Assembly (NCBI GenBank): GCA_965214055.1
Contig: OZ243931.1
Coordinates: 2,914,001-2,978,000, forward strand
Source: WTGA01 sp965214055
GTDB taxonomy: Bacteria > Pseudomonadota > Gammaproteobacteria > Arenicellales > Poriferihabitantaceae
Direction of reading: 5' to 3'
DNA length: 64,000 nucleotides
Both the position numbers and the translations under genes were made by a program. Of the stretch, positions 45,007 to 55,198 are shown piece by piece. The notes beneath the pieces were generated by a model. The model was not told the DNA's origin. It made no database searches and worked only from the letters and a program-made list of their open reading frames with translations. How positions within the stretch are numbered: position 1 is the first letter of the stretch; each line of letters opens with the position of its first letter.

Positions 45007-47358
45007 TCAAGGCGCTTTCGACGATTTTCCGCGGGACTCTCTGGATTTCCCAAAAAACAGCCAGGCCAGTGCAGGTCCCAGAAGCACGGCACCTGCCATG
45101 TTGGCGAGGAACATGAACGCCAGAAGCACCCCCATGTCTGCCTGGAACTTGAGACCGGAAAATATCCAGGTCAGGACTCCCAGGGCCAGTGTCAGGCCGG
45201 TCACCACCACCGCATTGCCGGTGACGGCGAAAGTTTCCTGAAAGGCATCGGAAAGCATCGCACCTCCATCCAGCCGTCGCTTTACATCGCTGAAGATGTA
45301 TATCCCATAATCCACCCCGATCCCCACCCCGAGAGCGGCTACCGGCAAAGTTGACACCTTCAGCCCGATTTCAAGCAACGTCATCAGGGCAAAAGCCAGG
45401 GTGGAGACGAGTGCCAGGGGCAGCACCACGCAAAGGGTACCGCGTATCGAGCGAAATGCGATCAGGCACAGCGCGATGACGGCGCCGTAGATCCAGGCCA
45501 GCATCTCGAACTCCGCTTTGCGTACGAGGTCGTTCGTTGCCGCCATCACACCCAGGTTTCCAGTGGCCAGCCGGAAGCGAATCCGATCGCTGTCATGGAT
45601 GGCCGCCTGGGCAGTGACCTCCTGGACCAGCCGGTCGATGGTCTCCGCACGATGGTCCGTGGCGAAAATCAGAATCGGCATCCGGGAGCAATCCGCGTTG
45701 AGGAGACCTGAACCGGTCTCAATCGGACCCGTGGCCTGGACCAGCGCGGACGAGGTGCGCGGCAGGGTCTGCCATTTTGGATGTCCCTCGTTGAACCCGG
45801 CATGGACCGTGCGGGCAATCCCGGCCAGGGACAGGGTGGACTGCACTCCCGGCACCTGGGCCATGCGCGCCGCAAAATCGTCGATTCGATCCAGGATGTC
45901 AAAATCGATACAGGCATCCGGGTGGGTTTCCACGATCACGGTAAGGATATCCACCCCCACGGAGAAAAGCCGGGTGATCATGGCGCTGTCACGGTTGTAA
46001 CGGGAGTCGGGGTGCAGTTCGGGAACGCCTTCGTGCACATCACCGATGGCATACTCGTCGGCCTTGTGAAAACCGATGCCAAACACGATCAGGGCCAGCA
46101 GCAGGACCCCCCCGGAGGCGGGCCACGAAGACACCCCCGACAAGCGCCTCCAGACCGGAGTGCTCACCCGGGCCGATGTCTGCAAACGTTCCCGGTATCC
46201 GGGTTCGTGCCGAACCTGGGACATCAACACCGGCAAGAGCATGAGATTGGTCAACAGGATGACCGCCACACCGATGCCCATGGTCACGGCAAGATCGCGA
46301 ATGATCTGTACATCAATGATCAGCATGGTCAGGAAACCCGCGCAATCACTGGCCAGGGCCACGGACCCCGGGACGACCAACCTGCGAAAAGCGGTCCGGC
46401 ACGCCCTGGTTTCGGAGGCTCCGTTCCGGATGGCCTGTCCGGCGGCCCCTGCGACCTGCACTCCATGGGAAATGCCGATCGCCAGGACCAGGAACGGAAC
46501 CAGGATGGACATTGGATCGATGTCGAAACCAAACAGCGAGAGCAGACCCAGGGTCCACACCACCGCCACCATGGAACACAGCATCAACAGTGCTGTATAC
46601 CACGCGGAGCGGGTGAAAAAGTAGACCGGAATCCACGACAGCAAAAAGGCGATGGCGAAGAACAGCATGGCATCCCCCGCGTGATCGGCAATATCCCCCA
46701 TCATCCTGGCAAAACCAATGATGTGGATATCCGTCTGCGGTCCCGCATAGCGGGACCGCAATTCTTCCTCCAGGAGATGGGCGACTTCAAGATAGTCCAG
46801 CCGCTGACCCGTTCGGGGATCGGTCTCGACCAGTTCCGCCGTGACCATGGCGGCGGAAAGGTCATTGGCAACCAACCGTCCGACAATCCCGGCCTTGAGT
46901 ACGTTGGCGCGAACCCGTTTCAGGTCGGCTTCCGTCCCCTGGTAGTCCGGGGGAACCACATTGCCTCCCGTAAACCCGCCGCGTACGATTTCGAGAAAAC
47001 GGACATTGGGGGTAAACAGTGACCGCACGGAAGACTTGTTGACTCCCGGCAGAAAAAACACCGCGTCGGTGACGGCCTGGAGCGTTTCCATAAACTCAGC
47101 GGTATAAATATCGCCTGAACGGGCGCGAACCGCGATCAACAGTCGATTGGCCCCGCCAAACTCGGCCTGGTATTCGATGAAGACCTGCATGAAGGGGTGA
47201 TCACGGGGCAAATGCTTTTCAAACCCGGCATCAATCCCGAGCCGGGCCGCCGACAAGGCGAGCCCGATACTCGCCAGGGCAAAAAAGGCGATCACCAGCC
47301 GACGATGGCCGAACAGCGCCTGCTCAACCTGCCCCACCCAGCCGTTCCTTTCCCTCAC
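45007..47358 (-). CDS. RND-superfamily transporter permease (MMPL/HAE2-like)
   Basis: A 783-residue inner-membrane protein with about 12 membrane helices and two large periplasmic loops, the RND layout. Helix 1 sits at about residues 18-34; the first loop begins GIDAGFEKHLPRDHPFMQVF; later segments include ILVPFLVLAIGISHGVQVAG and VAALGVGIGVDYGIYIFSDVK, typical of the SSD-like MMPL/HAE group. Members export lipids, hopanoids or similar hydrophobic molecules. It is the last gene of the DUF1302-DUF1329-YCF48-RND cluster, 29 bp after the YCF48 gene, so the four products likely form one envelope system. Confidence 0.9.
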   Translation of the reverse strand: MRERNGWVGQVEQALFGHRRLVIAFFALASIGLALSAARLGIDAGFEKHLPRDHPFMQVFIEYQAEFGGANRLLIAVRARSGDIYTAEFMETLQAVTDAVFFLPGVNKSSVRSLFTPNVRFLEIVRGGFTGGNVVPPDYQGTEADLKRVRANVLKAGIVGRLVANDLSAAMVTAELVETDPRTGQRLDYLEVAHLLEEELRSRYAGPQTDIHIIGFARMMGDIADHAGDAMLFFAIAFLLSWIPVYFFTRSAWYTALLMLCSMVAVVWTLGLLSLFGFDIDPMSILVPFLVLAIGISHGVQVAGAAGQAIRNGASETRACRTAFRRLVVPGSVALASDCAGFLTMLIIDVQIIRDLAVTMGIGVAVILLTNLMLLPVLMSQVRHEPGYRERLQTSARVSTPVWRRLSGVSSWPASGGVLLLALIVFGIGFHKADEYAIGDVHEGVPELHPDSRYNRDSAMITRLFSVGVDILTVIVETHPDACIDFDILDRIDDFAARMAQVPGVQSTLSLAGIARTVHAGFNEGHPKWQTLPRTSSALVQATGPIETGSGLLNADCSRMPILIFATDHRAETIDRLVQEVTAQAAIHDSDRIRFRLATGNLGVMAATNDLVRKAEFEMLAWIYGAVIALCLIAFRSIRGTLCVVLPLALVSTLAFALMTLLEIGLKVSTLPVAALGVGIGVDYGIYIFSDVKRRLDGGAMLSDAFQETFAVTGNAVVVTGLTLALGVLTWIFSGLKFQADMGVLLAFMFLANMAGAVLLGPALAWLFFGKSRESRGKSSKAP

Positions 47359-47387
47359 GTCCTTTCCCTCGCACTACATCCGGACAA

Positions 47388-48346
47388 TTACGGCCAATTC
47401 TCCCGCTGCACCTCCCCATTCGACAGGGACAACCGGTTGACCCCGTTCTCACCGAACAGCAGCACGGAATCCGGGTCCGAGACCATAACCGTGGTAAACG
47501 CCTCGCGTCCGGAGGCAGGCAGGAGCCGGAAGTTCCCGGTGGATTCCACCAGGACGGTCCCATCGGCGCCCACAACCACGGCCCGGCCATCCGGCATGAA
47601 CACCGCATCATACAGGGAAGAAGACACACCGCTTTCAAGACGCTGCCAACTCTCTCCCCCGTCACGGCTATCCAGAATGGTTCCTTCAAGACCGTAGAGC
47701 AGGAGCCTGCCCGGTATAGTCCGGAGTCCGAAGAAACTGCCGTCCCAGCCAGTATCGAGAGAGGTCCAGTTTTCCCCGTTATCCCGGGACCGGAAGACCG
47801 CACCAAATTCACCGATGATGAAAAGCGCCCCGTCCGAATCCTCCCGGACGGCATAGAAATGCGGTTCTTCCGGATCAAGCTGGCGAGACGACCAGCTGCG
47901 TCCATGATCTTCCGTTTCCAGAACCAGCCCGTAGGCACCAACCGCCAGTCCTCTTCCGTCTCCGGCCACCCAGATATCAAGTAGCGGAGTATCCCGTTCC
48001 GGATCCATCCGGACGACTGTCCAGGCCTGGCCGATTCCCGCATTGTTGAGTACGAGGGCATCGTGACCAATGGCAACGAGATGACCATTCCCGGTTTCAG
48101 CAACCCCGGTCAGCATGCGCCGGACCGGTACCGCAAGCTGCCTCCAGTCATTGCCGGATGTGCTGTGGACGATCAGACCACGTTCCCCGACCGCGAGAAT
48201 GCCCTGTGAAACCCGGATCGCATCCGTGATCATCCCGCACTCGGGACAGGCCAGCCCGGCGCTGCGTCGTTCAGGGGTTCCGCGCCGGAACGGGACCCGA
48301 CCCCCACGGAAACCAGCACCAACGCAAGCGCGAGCAGAAAGCGCAC
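47388..48346 (-). pseudogene. YCF48-like (HCF136-type) beta-propeller protein, apparent frameshift near codon 37
   Basis: From 48233 on, 281 residues show repeated W-x-x-V/L-like blades and the stretches AVGERGLIVHSTSGNDW, GLAVGAYGLVLETEDHGRSW, FIIGEFGAVFRSRDNGENW, a YCF48/HCF136-type propeller. No signal peptide is present in that frame. Another frame beginning with GTG 48346 (GGAAGGGAAG 14 bases upstream) encodes a textbook signal peptide, VRFLLALALVLVSVGVG, plus 20 more residues. One G added to the GGG at 48234-48236 joins the two into a 320-residue exported protein. So the gene is frameshifted, or the base is an error. Confidence 0.78.
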
Positions 48347-48368
48347 CGGCTATTCGGACTTCCCTTCC

Positions 48369-49738
48369 CTAGCGACGACCCCGATTACGCAATGCTTCCG
48401 GCGTGAAACGGGTATTCTCAAGCGGAACATCAAACTGGGGCGGTTCATATTCATTGACAAGCTCCATGACGATATATCGTCCGTTCTGGATGTCGTGAAT
48501 CGTCGATGCCGTACTCCCGACGTAGGGCACTGCATAGTTATTGAGCAGATTTCCCTGGGTCACCCTCCAGATTTCACCCCGCCCGTCATACTGGTCCACC
48601 ACGGCAATTTGCCAGCTGTCCTCATCCAGATAGAACGTGCGTCGGGCATAAATATGATTGGTCCCCTCCTTGAGCCGGGCATCGACTACCCAGACCCGGT
48701 GCAACTCATAGCGCGTCAGGTCCGGATTGAGATGGCCCGGCTGGAGAATGTCGTCGAACCGGTTCTCATCGCTCTGCAACCGATAACTGTTATAGGGAAT
48801 GTAGAGTTCCTGCTTGCCCATCAAAACCCAGTCATACCGGTCCGGGGCACCATTGAACATGTCATAGTCATCGTTGGTACGCTGGCCGTCCGCTGCGGTA
48901 CCGGGATTGTCGTACGCGACATTGGGAGCACGGCGCACTCTTCGCTGACCCGGATTGTAGACCCATGCCTTGCGGGGGATCGCAGCCTGATTGAGGGTTT
49001 CATGGACCAGCGTAAATTGCCCGGCAAGTCTGGGCGGAGAGATGACCTCCTGAATGAAATAGACCAGTATGTTGTCGATGGTCTCGGTCGTGGCACCGGG
49101 CTGCTGATAGGCCCAGAGTATTTCCTCCCTGAGACGGACGACGGTATAGGCCCCCGCTGCCGTTGGGGCGGCCTGACCGACCGACCGGACGATCGTCTGG
49201 CCACGATAACGCAAGAGGTGGTTCCAGATGGCTTCCAGTCCGTTGTTCGGAATCGAAATGGAATCCCTTCCGCCGCATTCATCACCCCGTTGCCGTCCTT
49301 CGTCAGTGTCGCGGTAGTGGCATTGGCGATGGTCTTGTCATAAATCCGCTGGGGCAGGGATGCCGTACGCCGGCTGGGGTAGACTGGCATCCGGAAAGAC
49401 GCCGGATAGCGTTCAAACAGTGCGATCTGGCCCGGCGAAAGGTTGGCCTCGTATTCACGGTAATTGTCCGCGGTGATGGTAAACAGCGGCTGATCACCGG
49501 CAAAGGGGTCCAGAAGATGCGTCCCTGGCTGGTAGTCCCCGGGTGGCTCCGTGATCCCCCCCTTCCACGGCGGGATCGATCCGGATGCATTGCCTGCCCT
49601 TGTGGCCCCCAGGGGAGTCAAGTCATTGCCCAGCCTTGCCGCCTCCTCCCCGGTGACCTTTGCCGCCGTGGGCGTGACCATGGCAATCATCGCCACCAGC
49701 AAACCGGCTGAAAGTGCCCTGTTCTTTAAATTCCTCAT
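48369..49738 (-). pseudogene. DUF1329 protein, frameshifted near codon 161
   Basis: The first frame (49738 to about 49256) reads signal peptide NRALSAGLLVAMIAMVTPTAA, then ATRAGNASGSIPPWKGGIT (the DUF1329 hallmark), ending GIPFRFR. The same family continues in the other frame as IPNNGLEAIWNHLLRYRGQT to the stop at 48369. Inserting one C after TTTC at about 49255 restores GIPFPIPNNGLEA, the conserved family motif, and a protein of about 456 residues, the normal length. DUF1329 proteins are predicted periplasmic LolA-like lipid carriers. It follows DUF1302 by 22 bp. Confidence 0.85.
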
Positions 49739-49760
49739 GTAATCAGCCCTCTCTACCGGG

Positions 49761-51635
49761 TCAGAATGAATAGTTCAGCGTGAGCGACAGGAAATCACGG
49801 TCTCTCAGGAGATTGTGAGAACCTCCACCAAACGAGTTGGTATAGGACAACCGAGCCTGCCATGAATGCAGATAACTCGCATTCAGGGCCAGGGTGATCG
49901 TCTTGCGGTCTTCAACAAAATTGCCGATGGGTGAAGGGGTCGTCCCGTTTACATCGTGCGCAAAGGCGATCTCCGGAGAGAGATTCACGGGGCCCACCGC
50001 ATTGCTGTAGGTGGCACGCATCAGCAGTCGATACCCCCAGGAGAACGGATCCGCAAACCCACCGCGCTGGGTTGCCGGCTGGACTCCAGCCGATGTAAAC
50101 GCCGGGTTGGCGCTGGTCCACGTTCCCGGCCCCTCGTACCGAAGTTCCGATTTTTTTTCCATGTCCTGGATCTGGGTAAAGCCGGTCTCGATCAGAAACA
50201 CGGTTTGATTGGCCCCCAGCCTGGGGCCCAGCGCCCTGGTGAGCGCCAGGGTACCCTGCAACACATCCTTGCGGCGATAACCGGCAAGTTCCTGGTTCTG
50301 ATTCAGTCGACCCGTTTGGCTCTGTTCGGAGAGCAGAGTTCCCAGACCGGCCAGACCGGCAAGTTGCGGAACAGGAGCATCCCGAAGCGGCGACAGGGCA
50401 GAAAAAAACAGTTCAGCACCATCAATCTGAAGCGGTTGATCCCGGCGGTAGGAGACCTCCCCCTGGATGGCGAATCCGGTCGTGCCGAGCTCGGTATTGA
50501 AACTCAGGCCCATGAGATCAATGTCCTCGGGAAATTCCCGGAAATAGCGAACCGTACCGGTGTACCCTGTGGCAGTCGCCAATCCGGCCAGCGAGCCGGC
50601 GCGAAGGGACACCACCGGCAGGCGGCTGTGGATCCGGGCAAAATGCAAACCCAGTTCAATGTTGTTCAGCACCGGCGAGAAATAACGCAACGTCACCCCG
50701 AACTGGCCATCGTCCCCGGCATCCCGGTCGCCCGCTCTGACCGCTCGTGAACAAAGGCCTGGACAAGACGGGTCCGCGGCCCCGTCGTTGTCGTTGGCCC
50801 GGTTTAAAACGCCAAAACCGGTATGGGCGATTCTGCCACCGGGGCTGGCGAAATCATTGGTAGAGAAGAAGGTCCCCGCCGGCTCGATTTCCGTATGCGC
50901 GAACCGGAACTGGTAGAAAGCTTCCACAGACAGGTTGTCGGTCAGACCGACGCTGAGGTTCAGTGCCGGGACCGGTTCGAGAACATCCCGTAACTCGGCT
51001 CCTGCGACCCGCACTTTCGAGACATCCACCGGGTTGATAGAACTCAGGCCGTGACGCAGGAAAACACTTTCCCCCCAGTTGATCACCTGGTTTCCGGCCC
51101 GAATGGAAACCGGCGTCCCCCCGGGATTAAAATGACCGCTGACATAGGCATCCAGAAGCTTGATGTCGGATCCCGCATATCTTTTTGCCTTTCCCGACAG
51201 CCGCGTGCGGGCGGTATCGGCGTCAGTCACCGCCTGATCATGAAAATAGTAGGCGCGCAGGAAGAGTCCCAGGTTGTCCCGCTGGATATCCAGTTCGTGG
51301 GTGACCTTGACGTTGGCAGAGACGACATCTCCCTTGTCATAATTGAGATTGCCATCATCCTCATTGATGGAGTTTGCCTTGCCTCCGTTGGAAACCCCCA
51401 CCAGATCGCTGGCTCGCCCCCGGGTACGGACCGCGATACCCGTCGATACGGTGGTATCCAGGTGGCCCGTCACCTCGCTCCCGGCTGGGAACAACTCCAC
51501 CGCCGGGGCCTGGGCAGGGAACATGCTGGCTGCCAGCATACAGATTGCGGCAGCCGTGCACCCACCGGACCACCTCAGAAAACCACCCTGCGTTTCACGG
51601 AATCCCGATGGGAGTGAGTATACTTTCATATCCAT
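49761..51635 (-). CDS. DUF1302 family outer-membrane beta-barrel protein
   Basis: A 624-residue protein with a signal peptide (about residues 26-49, CTAAAICMLAASMFPAQAPA, mature from VELF). The mature part is a beta-strand-rich DUF1302 domain, with NQVINWGESVFLRHGLSSINPVDVSKVR early on and a final strand ending LTLNYSF, a BAM-type C-terminus. Members are predicted large outer-membrane barrels. It is the first gene of the DUF1302-DUF1329-YCF48-RND cluster, which recurs in many hydrocarbon- and steroid-using proteobacteria. Function remains unproven; I infer hydrophobic compound transport across the envelope. Confidence 0.85.
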   Translation of the reverse strand: MDMKVYSLPSGFRETQGGFLRWSGGCTAAAICMLAASMFPAQAPAVELFPAGSEVTGHLDTTVSTGIAVRTRGRASDLVGVSNGGKANSINEDDGNLNYDKGDVVSANVKVTHELDIQRDNLGLFLRAYYFHDQAVTDADTARTRLSGKAKRYAGSDIKLLDAYVSGHFNPGGTPVSIRAGNQVINWGESVFLRHGLSSINPVDVSKVRVAGAELRDVLEPVPALNLSVGLTDNLSVEAFYQFRFAHTEIEPAGTFFSTNDFASPGGRIAHTGFGVLNRANDNDGAADPSCPGLCSRAVRAGDRDAGDDGQFGVTLRYFSPVLNNIELGLHFARIHSRLPVVSLRAGSLAGLATATGYTGTVRYFREFPEDIDLMGLSFNTELGTTGFAIQGEVSYRRDQPLQIDGAELFFSALSPLRDAPVPQLAGLAGLGTLLSEQSQTGRLNQNQELAGYRRKDVLQGTLALTRALGPRLGANQTVFLIETGFTQIQDMEKKSELRYEGPGTWTSANPAFTSAGVQPATQRGGFADPFSWGYRLLMRATYSNAVGPVNLSPEIAFAHDVNGTTPSPIGNFVEDRKTITLALNASYLHSWQARLSYTNSFGGGSHNLLRDRDFLSLTLNYSF

Positions 51636-52205
51636 GCATCCGATCTAAAGTAAATTGGATTCACCTCATTGGTTATCATACCATTTAATTGCAAAAATAC
51701 CATACCAAGAGAAAATACCGCACAATTCAGGGCGAACGAAGTATAAAAGCAAGTCAAATGCATAGAGTGGGTTTGAAAACATTTTCTCATATTATCTTTC
51801 CGAACGAGGGTCTCTTGCCGGTCCAATCGGAGCCTGCCCGCGAAGCCGAAGATGAAACAGACGGTCCATGGCAGGGATGGGGCCCGGATAGACCGGATGG
51901 TTCCACTTCGTGGGATCAGATTGCGGTCCCTCCAGGCCTGCCACACTGCACTGACCGACGTGTGGATACACCCGGACGGAAAGCTTCCGGAAAGGCCCGG
52001 CATACGAGGGATCACAGTCTCTCCGGCGTGCGGGGGGGAATGGCCGGTGTCTGGAACCGGCCCAGATCAGATCTCCAGTCTACCTGTCCATTCCCCGGTG
52101 AGGGCGGCACCGGGGAAAAAGGATTCACGGATGACCCGAAACCATGGAAAACTCAGGAAAACTCAAAAAACCTCCCTGCGTGCCCGGGCCTGATCCTCGA
52201 CGGCA
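51636..52205. other. intergenic with the cluster promoter, no gene seen
   Basis: 570 bp between DUF1302 and ggt. The side next to DUF1302 is AT-rich (for example AAAATACCATACCAAGAG at 51694-51711, plus-strand reading) and should contain the promoter of the cluster on the minus strand. The rest is rich in G+C. The plus-strand frame at 51852-52193 has no family likeness and is treated as chance. Confidence 0.35.
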
Positions 52206-53879
52206 TCAGAACAGTACCTGTGCCTCCCCCTCCCCCCTTCGGTCCGATGCGGCGGTCACCACCCCGCTTTCCCGGTCGAGGATGACCACCTGCATATTTC
52301 CCCAGGTCCGGGAAAGGGGCCTGAATTCGTGCCCCCTTTCTTCCAGCCGGGAGATGACGTCCTCCGCCAGGGCCCCGGGTTCCATCTGAATGGAATCCGG
52401 GAGGTACTGATGATGAAACCGGGGCCGGTTGACCATCCCGTCCGCACCCTGGCCCCGGTAAAACTCCAGGGCAGCCAGCGCGACCATGGAAATGATTCGG
52501 CTGCCACCCGGAGTACCGAGGACGGCCACCCGGTCACCGGTTTCGAGGAAGGTGGGGCTCATGCTGGACAGCATCCGTTTTCCAGGCTCAATGGCATTGG
52601 CCCGGGCACCGACCAGGCCGTAGGCATTCGGCGCCCCCGGTTTGGCTGAAAAGTCATCCATTTCATCATTCAGCAAAACCCCGGTTCCCGGGGGCATCAC
52701 CCCGGACCCAAACGGATAGTTGATGGACAAGGTGGCCGCCACCCTGTTTCCATCCTCATCAATGATCGAGAAATGAGTCGTATCCTCCCCCAAACCGGCA
52801 TCCGTCCAGGTGGGTGCAAGGTGAATGCTCGGAGTGGCCCGGTCCATCCGCAGGGACTGGTTCTGGCCCCGGGCATAATATTTGTCCTGCAGCATGGCAA
52901 CGGGCACCTCCACAAACGCGGGGTCGCCCATGTACTGGGCCCGGTCCCGGTATCCCCGGCGCATCGCTTCCACCAGAACGTGGACAAAATCCACGCGATC
53001 CATGGAAGAGAAATCATGGTTTTCCAGAATATTCAGGATTTCCGCCAGGACCAGCCCCCCGGATGACGGCAGGGAGGCGGAAACCACGTTCATTCCATTA
53101 AATTCGAATTCAACGGGTTCACGCTGGACGACCCGGTATTCAGCCAGGTCCTCCAGCGTCCAGATCCCCCCTGCCTGCCGGACTCCCTCAACCAACCGCT
53201 TTGCCATCTCCCCGGAATAGAAGCCGTCATGCCCCCGGACCGCGAGGGTCCACAGCGTGCTGGCCAGGTCTTCCTGTATGATACGGTCTCCCACCTGGGG
53301 AACCTGCCCGTTTACCAGGAAGATTTCCGCGGCAGCCGGAGACCTTCGGATCACGTCGGCACGCCAGTCCATCAATCGGTGAAAACGCTTTCCCGCCACA
53401 AACCCTTCCCGGGCGGCTTCAATGGCCGGCAACAATGACAGGGTCAGGGGGAACTTTCCCTTGTTCTTCGCCAGCCAGACCAGCGCAGCGGGCTCACCGG
53501 GGATGGCAGCCGCCAATCCACCGTCAATGGACAGGCGCGGGACCGGGTTTCCTTTCTCATCCAGAAACATGTTCCGGGTGGCCGCCAACGGCGCCTTTTC
53601 CCGGCCATCCAGCATCATGGATTTCTTCTCATCGGCATCGTACAGCAACCAGAACCCGCCGCCGCCCAGTCCGGACCCTGCGGGTTCCACAACGGCCAGT
53701 GTGGACGTGACGGCCACCGCGGCATCAAAGGCATTGCCCCCCTGCTCGAGAATCCGTATTCCGGCAGCGGTGGCCAGGGGATGGGCGGAGGCCACCCCGG
53801 CAGCCGCCTGTACCGGGGTCGAAAACAGGCACAGGCACAACACACATATTTTCAATCGCGAATCAGCCAGTATCCGCAT
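52206..53879 (-). CDS. ggt: gamma-glutamyltranspeptidase
   Basis: A 557-residue exported N-terminal nucleophile hydrolase that cleaves glutathione and other gamma-glutamyl compounds. It has a signal peptide (ILADSRLKICVLCLCLFSTPVQA), the large-subunit motif GGNAFDAAVAVTSTLAVVEP with GSGLGGGGFWLLYD, and the autocleavage/catalytic threonine in EDTTHFSIIDEDGNRVAAT (about residues 366-384). The later PGTGVLLNDEMDDF and GTPGGSRIISMV segments are also conserved. The start overlaps orn by 17 bp. Cotranscription with orn is likely. Role is periplasmic glutathione breakdown. Confidence 0.95.
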   Translation of the reverse strand: MRILADSRLKICVLCLCLFSTPVQAAAGVASAHPLATAAGIRILEQGGNAFDAAVAVTSTLAVVEPAGSGLGGGGFWLLYDADEKKSMMLDGREKAPLAATRNMFLDEKGNPVPRLSIDGGLAAAIPGEPAALVWLAKNKGKFPLTLSLLPAIEAAREGFVAGKRFHRLMDWRADVIRRSPAAAEIFLVNGQVPQVGDRIIQEDLASTLWTLAVRGHDGFYSGEMAKRLVEGVRQAGGIWTLEDLAEYRVVQREPVEFEFNGMNVVSASLPSSGGLVLAEILNILENHDFSSMDRVDFVHVLVEAMRRGYRDRAQYMGDPAFVEVPVAMLQDKYYARGQNQSLRMDRATPSIHLAPTWTDAGLGEDTTHFSIIDEDGNRVAATLSINYPFGSGVMPPGTGVLLNDEMDDFSAKPGAPNAYGLVGARANAIEPGKRMLSSMSPTFLETGDRVAVLGTPGGSRIISMVALAALEFYRGQGADGMVNRPRFHHQYLPDSIQMEPGALAEDVISRLEERGHEFRPLSRTWGNMQVVILDRESGVVTAASDRRGEGEAQVLF

Positions 53880-54432
53880 CGGTGCCGCCCTGCCCCGTGT
53901 TGATGAATGTCTGGCGATAATATTTCAATTCTTCAATCGACTCCCGAATATCATCCAGGGCCTGGTGCGTGTTGCGTTTCTTGAATCCTTCCACCAAATC
54001 AGGACGCCATCGAACAACCAGTTCCTTCAGGGAACTGACATCCAGGTTGCGATAGTGCAGGTATTTCTCCAGGCCAGGCATGTACAGGGCAAGAAACCGC
54101 CTGTCCTGGCACACCGAATTCCCGCACAACGGCGAATGGTTGGCCCGAACATGCCTGGAAATGAACCGGATCGTTTCACGTTCCGCCTCGAGTTCGGTCA
54201 CGCTGGACTCCCGGACCCGCCGGACCAGGCCGCTTTCGGTATGCGTTCGGGTATTCCATTCATCCATTTCTGCCAACCGCTTCAAAGATTGATGGATCGC
54301 AAAGACGGGACCCTCCTCCAGAACATTCAGGTGCGGGTCCGTAACGATGGTGGCAATTTCAATAATCCGGTCGTTTTCAGGAGACAGGCCGGTCATTTCC
54401 AGGTCAATCCAGATGAGATTCTTTGGGCGCAT
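53863..54432 (-). CDS. orn: oligoribonuclease
   Basis: Orn is the 3'-5' exoribonuclease that degrades 2-5-nt RNAs and pGpG; it is often essential. The 189-residue protein is a DEDDh exonuclease: LIWIDLEMTGL (Asp, Glu), IVTDPHLNV, and the late Asp plus HQALDDI with the catalytic His. Tyr in KYLHYRNLDVSSLKEL is the dimer/substrate site. It overlaps rsmE by 29 bp and ggt by 17 bp. Standard length. Confidence 0.96.
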   Translation of the reverse strand: MRPKNLIWIDLEMTGLSPENDRIIEIATIVTDPHLNVLEEGPVFAIHQSLKRLAEMDEWNTRTHTESGLVRRVRESSVTELEAERETIRFISRHVRANHSPLCGNSVCQDRRFLALYMPGLEKYLHYRNLDVSSLKELVVRWRPDLVEGFKKRNTHQALDDIRESIEELKYYRQTFINTGQGGTDADTG

Positions 54433-55183
54433 TCCCTTCCTTTTGGGTAAATTTCAGTTGATTCACCGCGGCCAGGATGGAAACCGCCGCGGTCTCGGTT
54501 CGTAAAATCTGATTGCTCAGTCTCAATTTTAATACGTTTCTGCTGGACATGAACTGCTTTTCCGCTTCACTGAAGCCTCCTTCAGGACCCACCAGCATCA
54601 GCACTTCCCGGATACCGGGAGTGATTTCCGCATTGGCGGCTTCCACGGGTTTACCTTGCAGGTCGCCCATCACGATCAGGGTATCGGGATGAGCGGAATC
54701 CAGCACAGACCGGACGGTTCCAGGCTCCCCAATCACCGGGAAATGACACTGCCGGCACTGCTTGCAGGCACCAATCACGATCCTTCGCCACCGTTCTTTT
54801 GTTTTCGGCCGGTATTTAACCACACTGTGCTCGCAAATCAGCGGGAAATAGGCATCCATGCCCAATTGGGTAGCCATGCCAAGCAATATCGCCTGTCGTT
54901 CGCCCTTGGGAATGGCCGCGCCCAGTGTTTTTCTGATGAACGGGCGTTCTTCCAGGGTGGCTGACCGGATATGGACCGTGAGACCCTCTCTTTTGTCCCG
55001 GATGGAAAGGATTTCAGCGATGGCCCGGGTTCCCTGCCCATTGGTCAATATAAACCGGTCACCACACCGCAAACGGCGACTCTGCAGGATATGGACAGCC
55101 TCTTCCCCCGTGATGTGCTTTTCCTCGCCCGGGTGCAGACCGGAATCCAGGTAAAACATGGGACAAGATTTCGAGTTTTTCAT
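54404..55183 (-). CDS. rsmE: 16S rRNA (uracil(1498)-N(3))-methyltransferase
   Basis: A 259-residue SPOUT methyltransferase that methylates U1498 of 16S rRNA. It has an N-terminal PUA-like domain (about residues 10-80, ITGEEAVHILQSRRLRCGD) and the knotted SAM site with LMLVGPEGGFSEAEKQF, followed by LRLSNQILRTETAAVSIL, the family signature. Length is typical. It ends at 54404 inside the start of orn and lies 15 bp after rsmJ, so rsmJ-rsmE-orn-ggt are probably one transcript. Confidence 0.94.
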   Translation of the reverse strand: MKNSKSCPMFYLDSGLHPGEEKHITGEEAVHILQSRRLRCGDRFILTNGQGTRAIAEILSIRDKREGLTVHIRSATLEERPFIRKTLGAAIPKGERQAILLGMATQLGMDAYFPLICEHSVVKYRPKTKERWRRIVIGACKQCRQCHFPVIGEPGTVRSVLDSAHPDTLIVMGDLQGKPVEAANAEITPGIREVLMLVGPEGGFSEAEKQFMSSRNVLKLRLSNQILRTETAAVSILAAVNQLKFTQKEGNAPKESHLD

Positions 55184-55198
55184 GATAAAACATTGTTT

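Noticed and set aside
52206..52400. Gene on the plus strand overlapping the ggt end
   Set aside because: Reading frames there are out of phase with the conserved Ggt C-terminus and show no domain.
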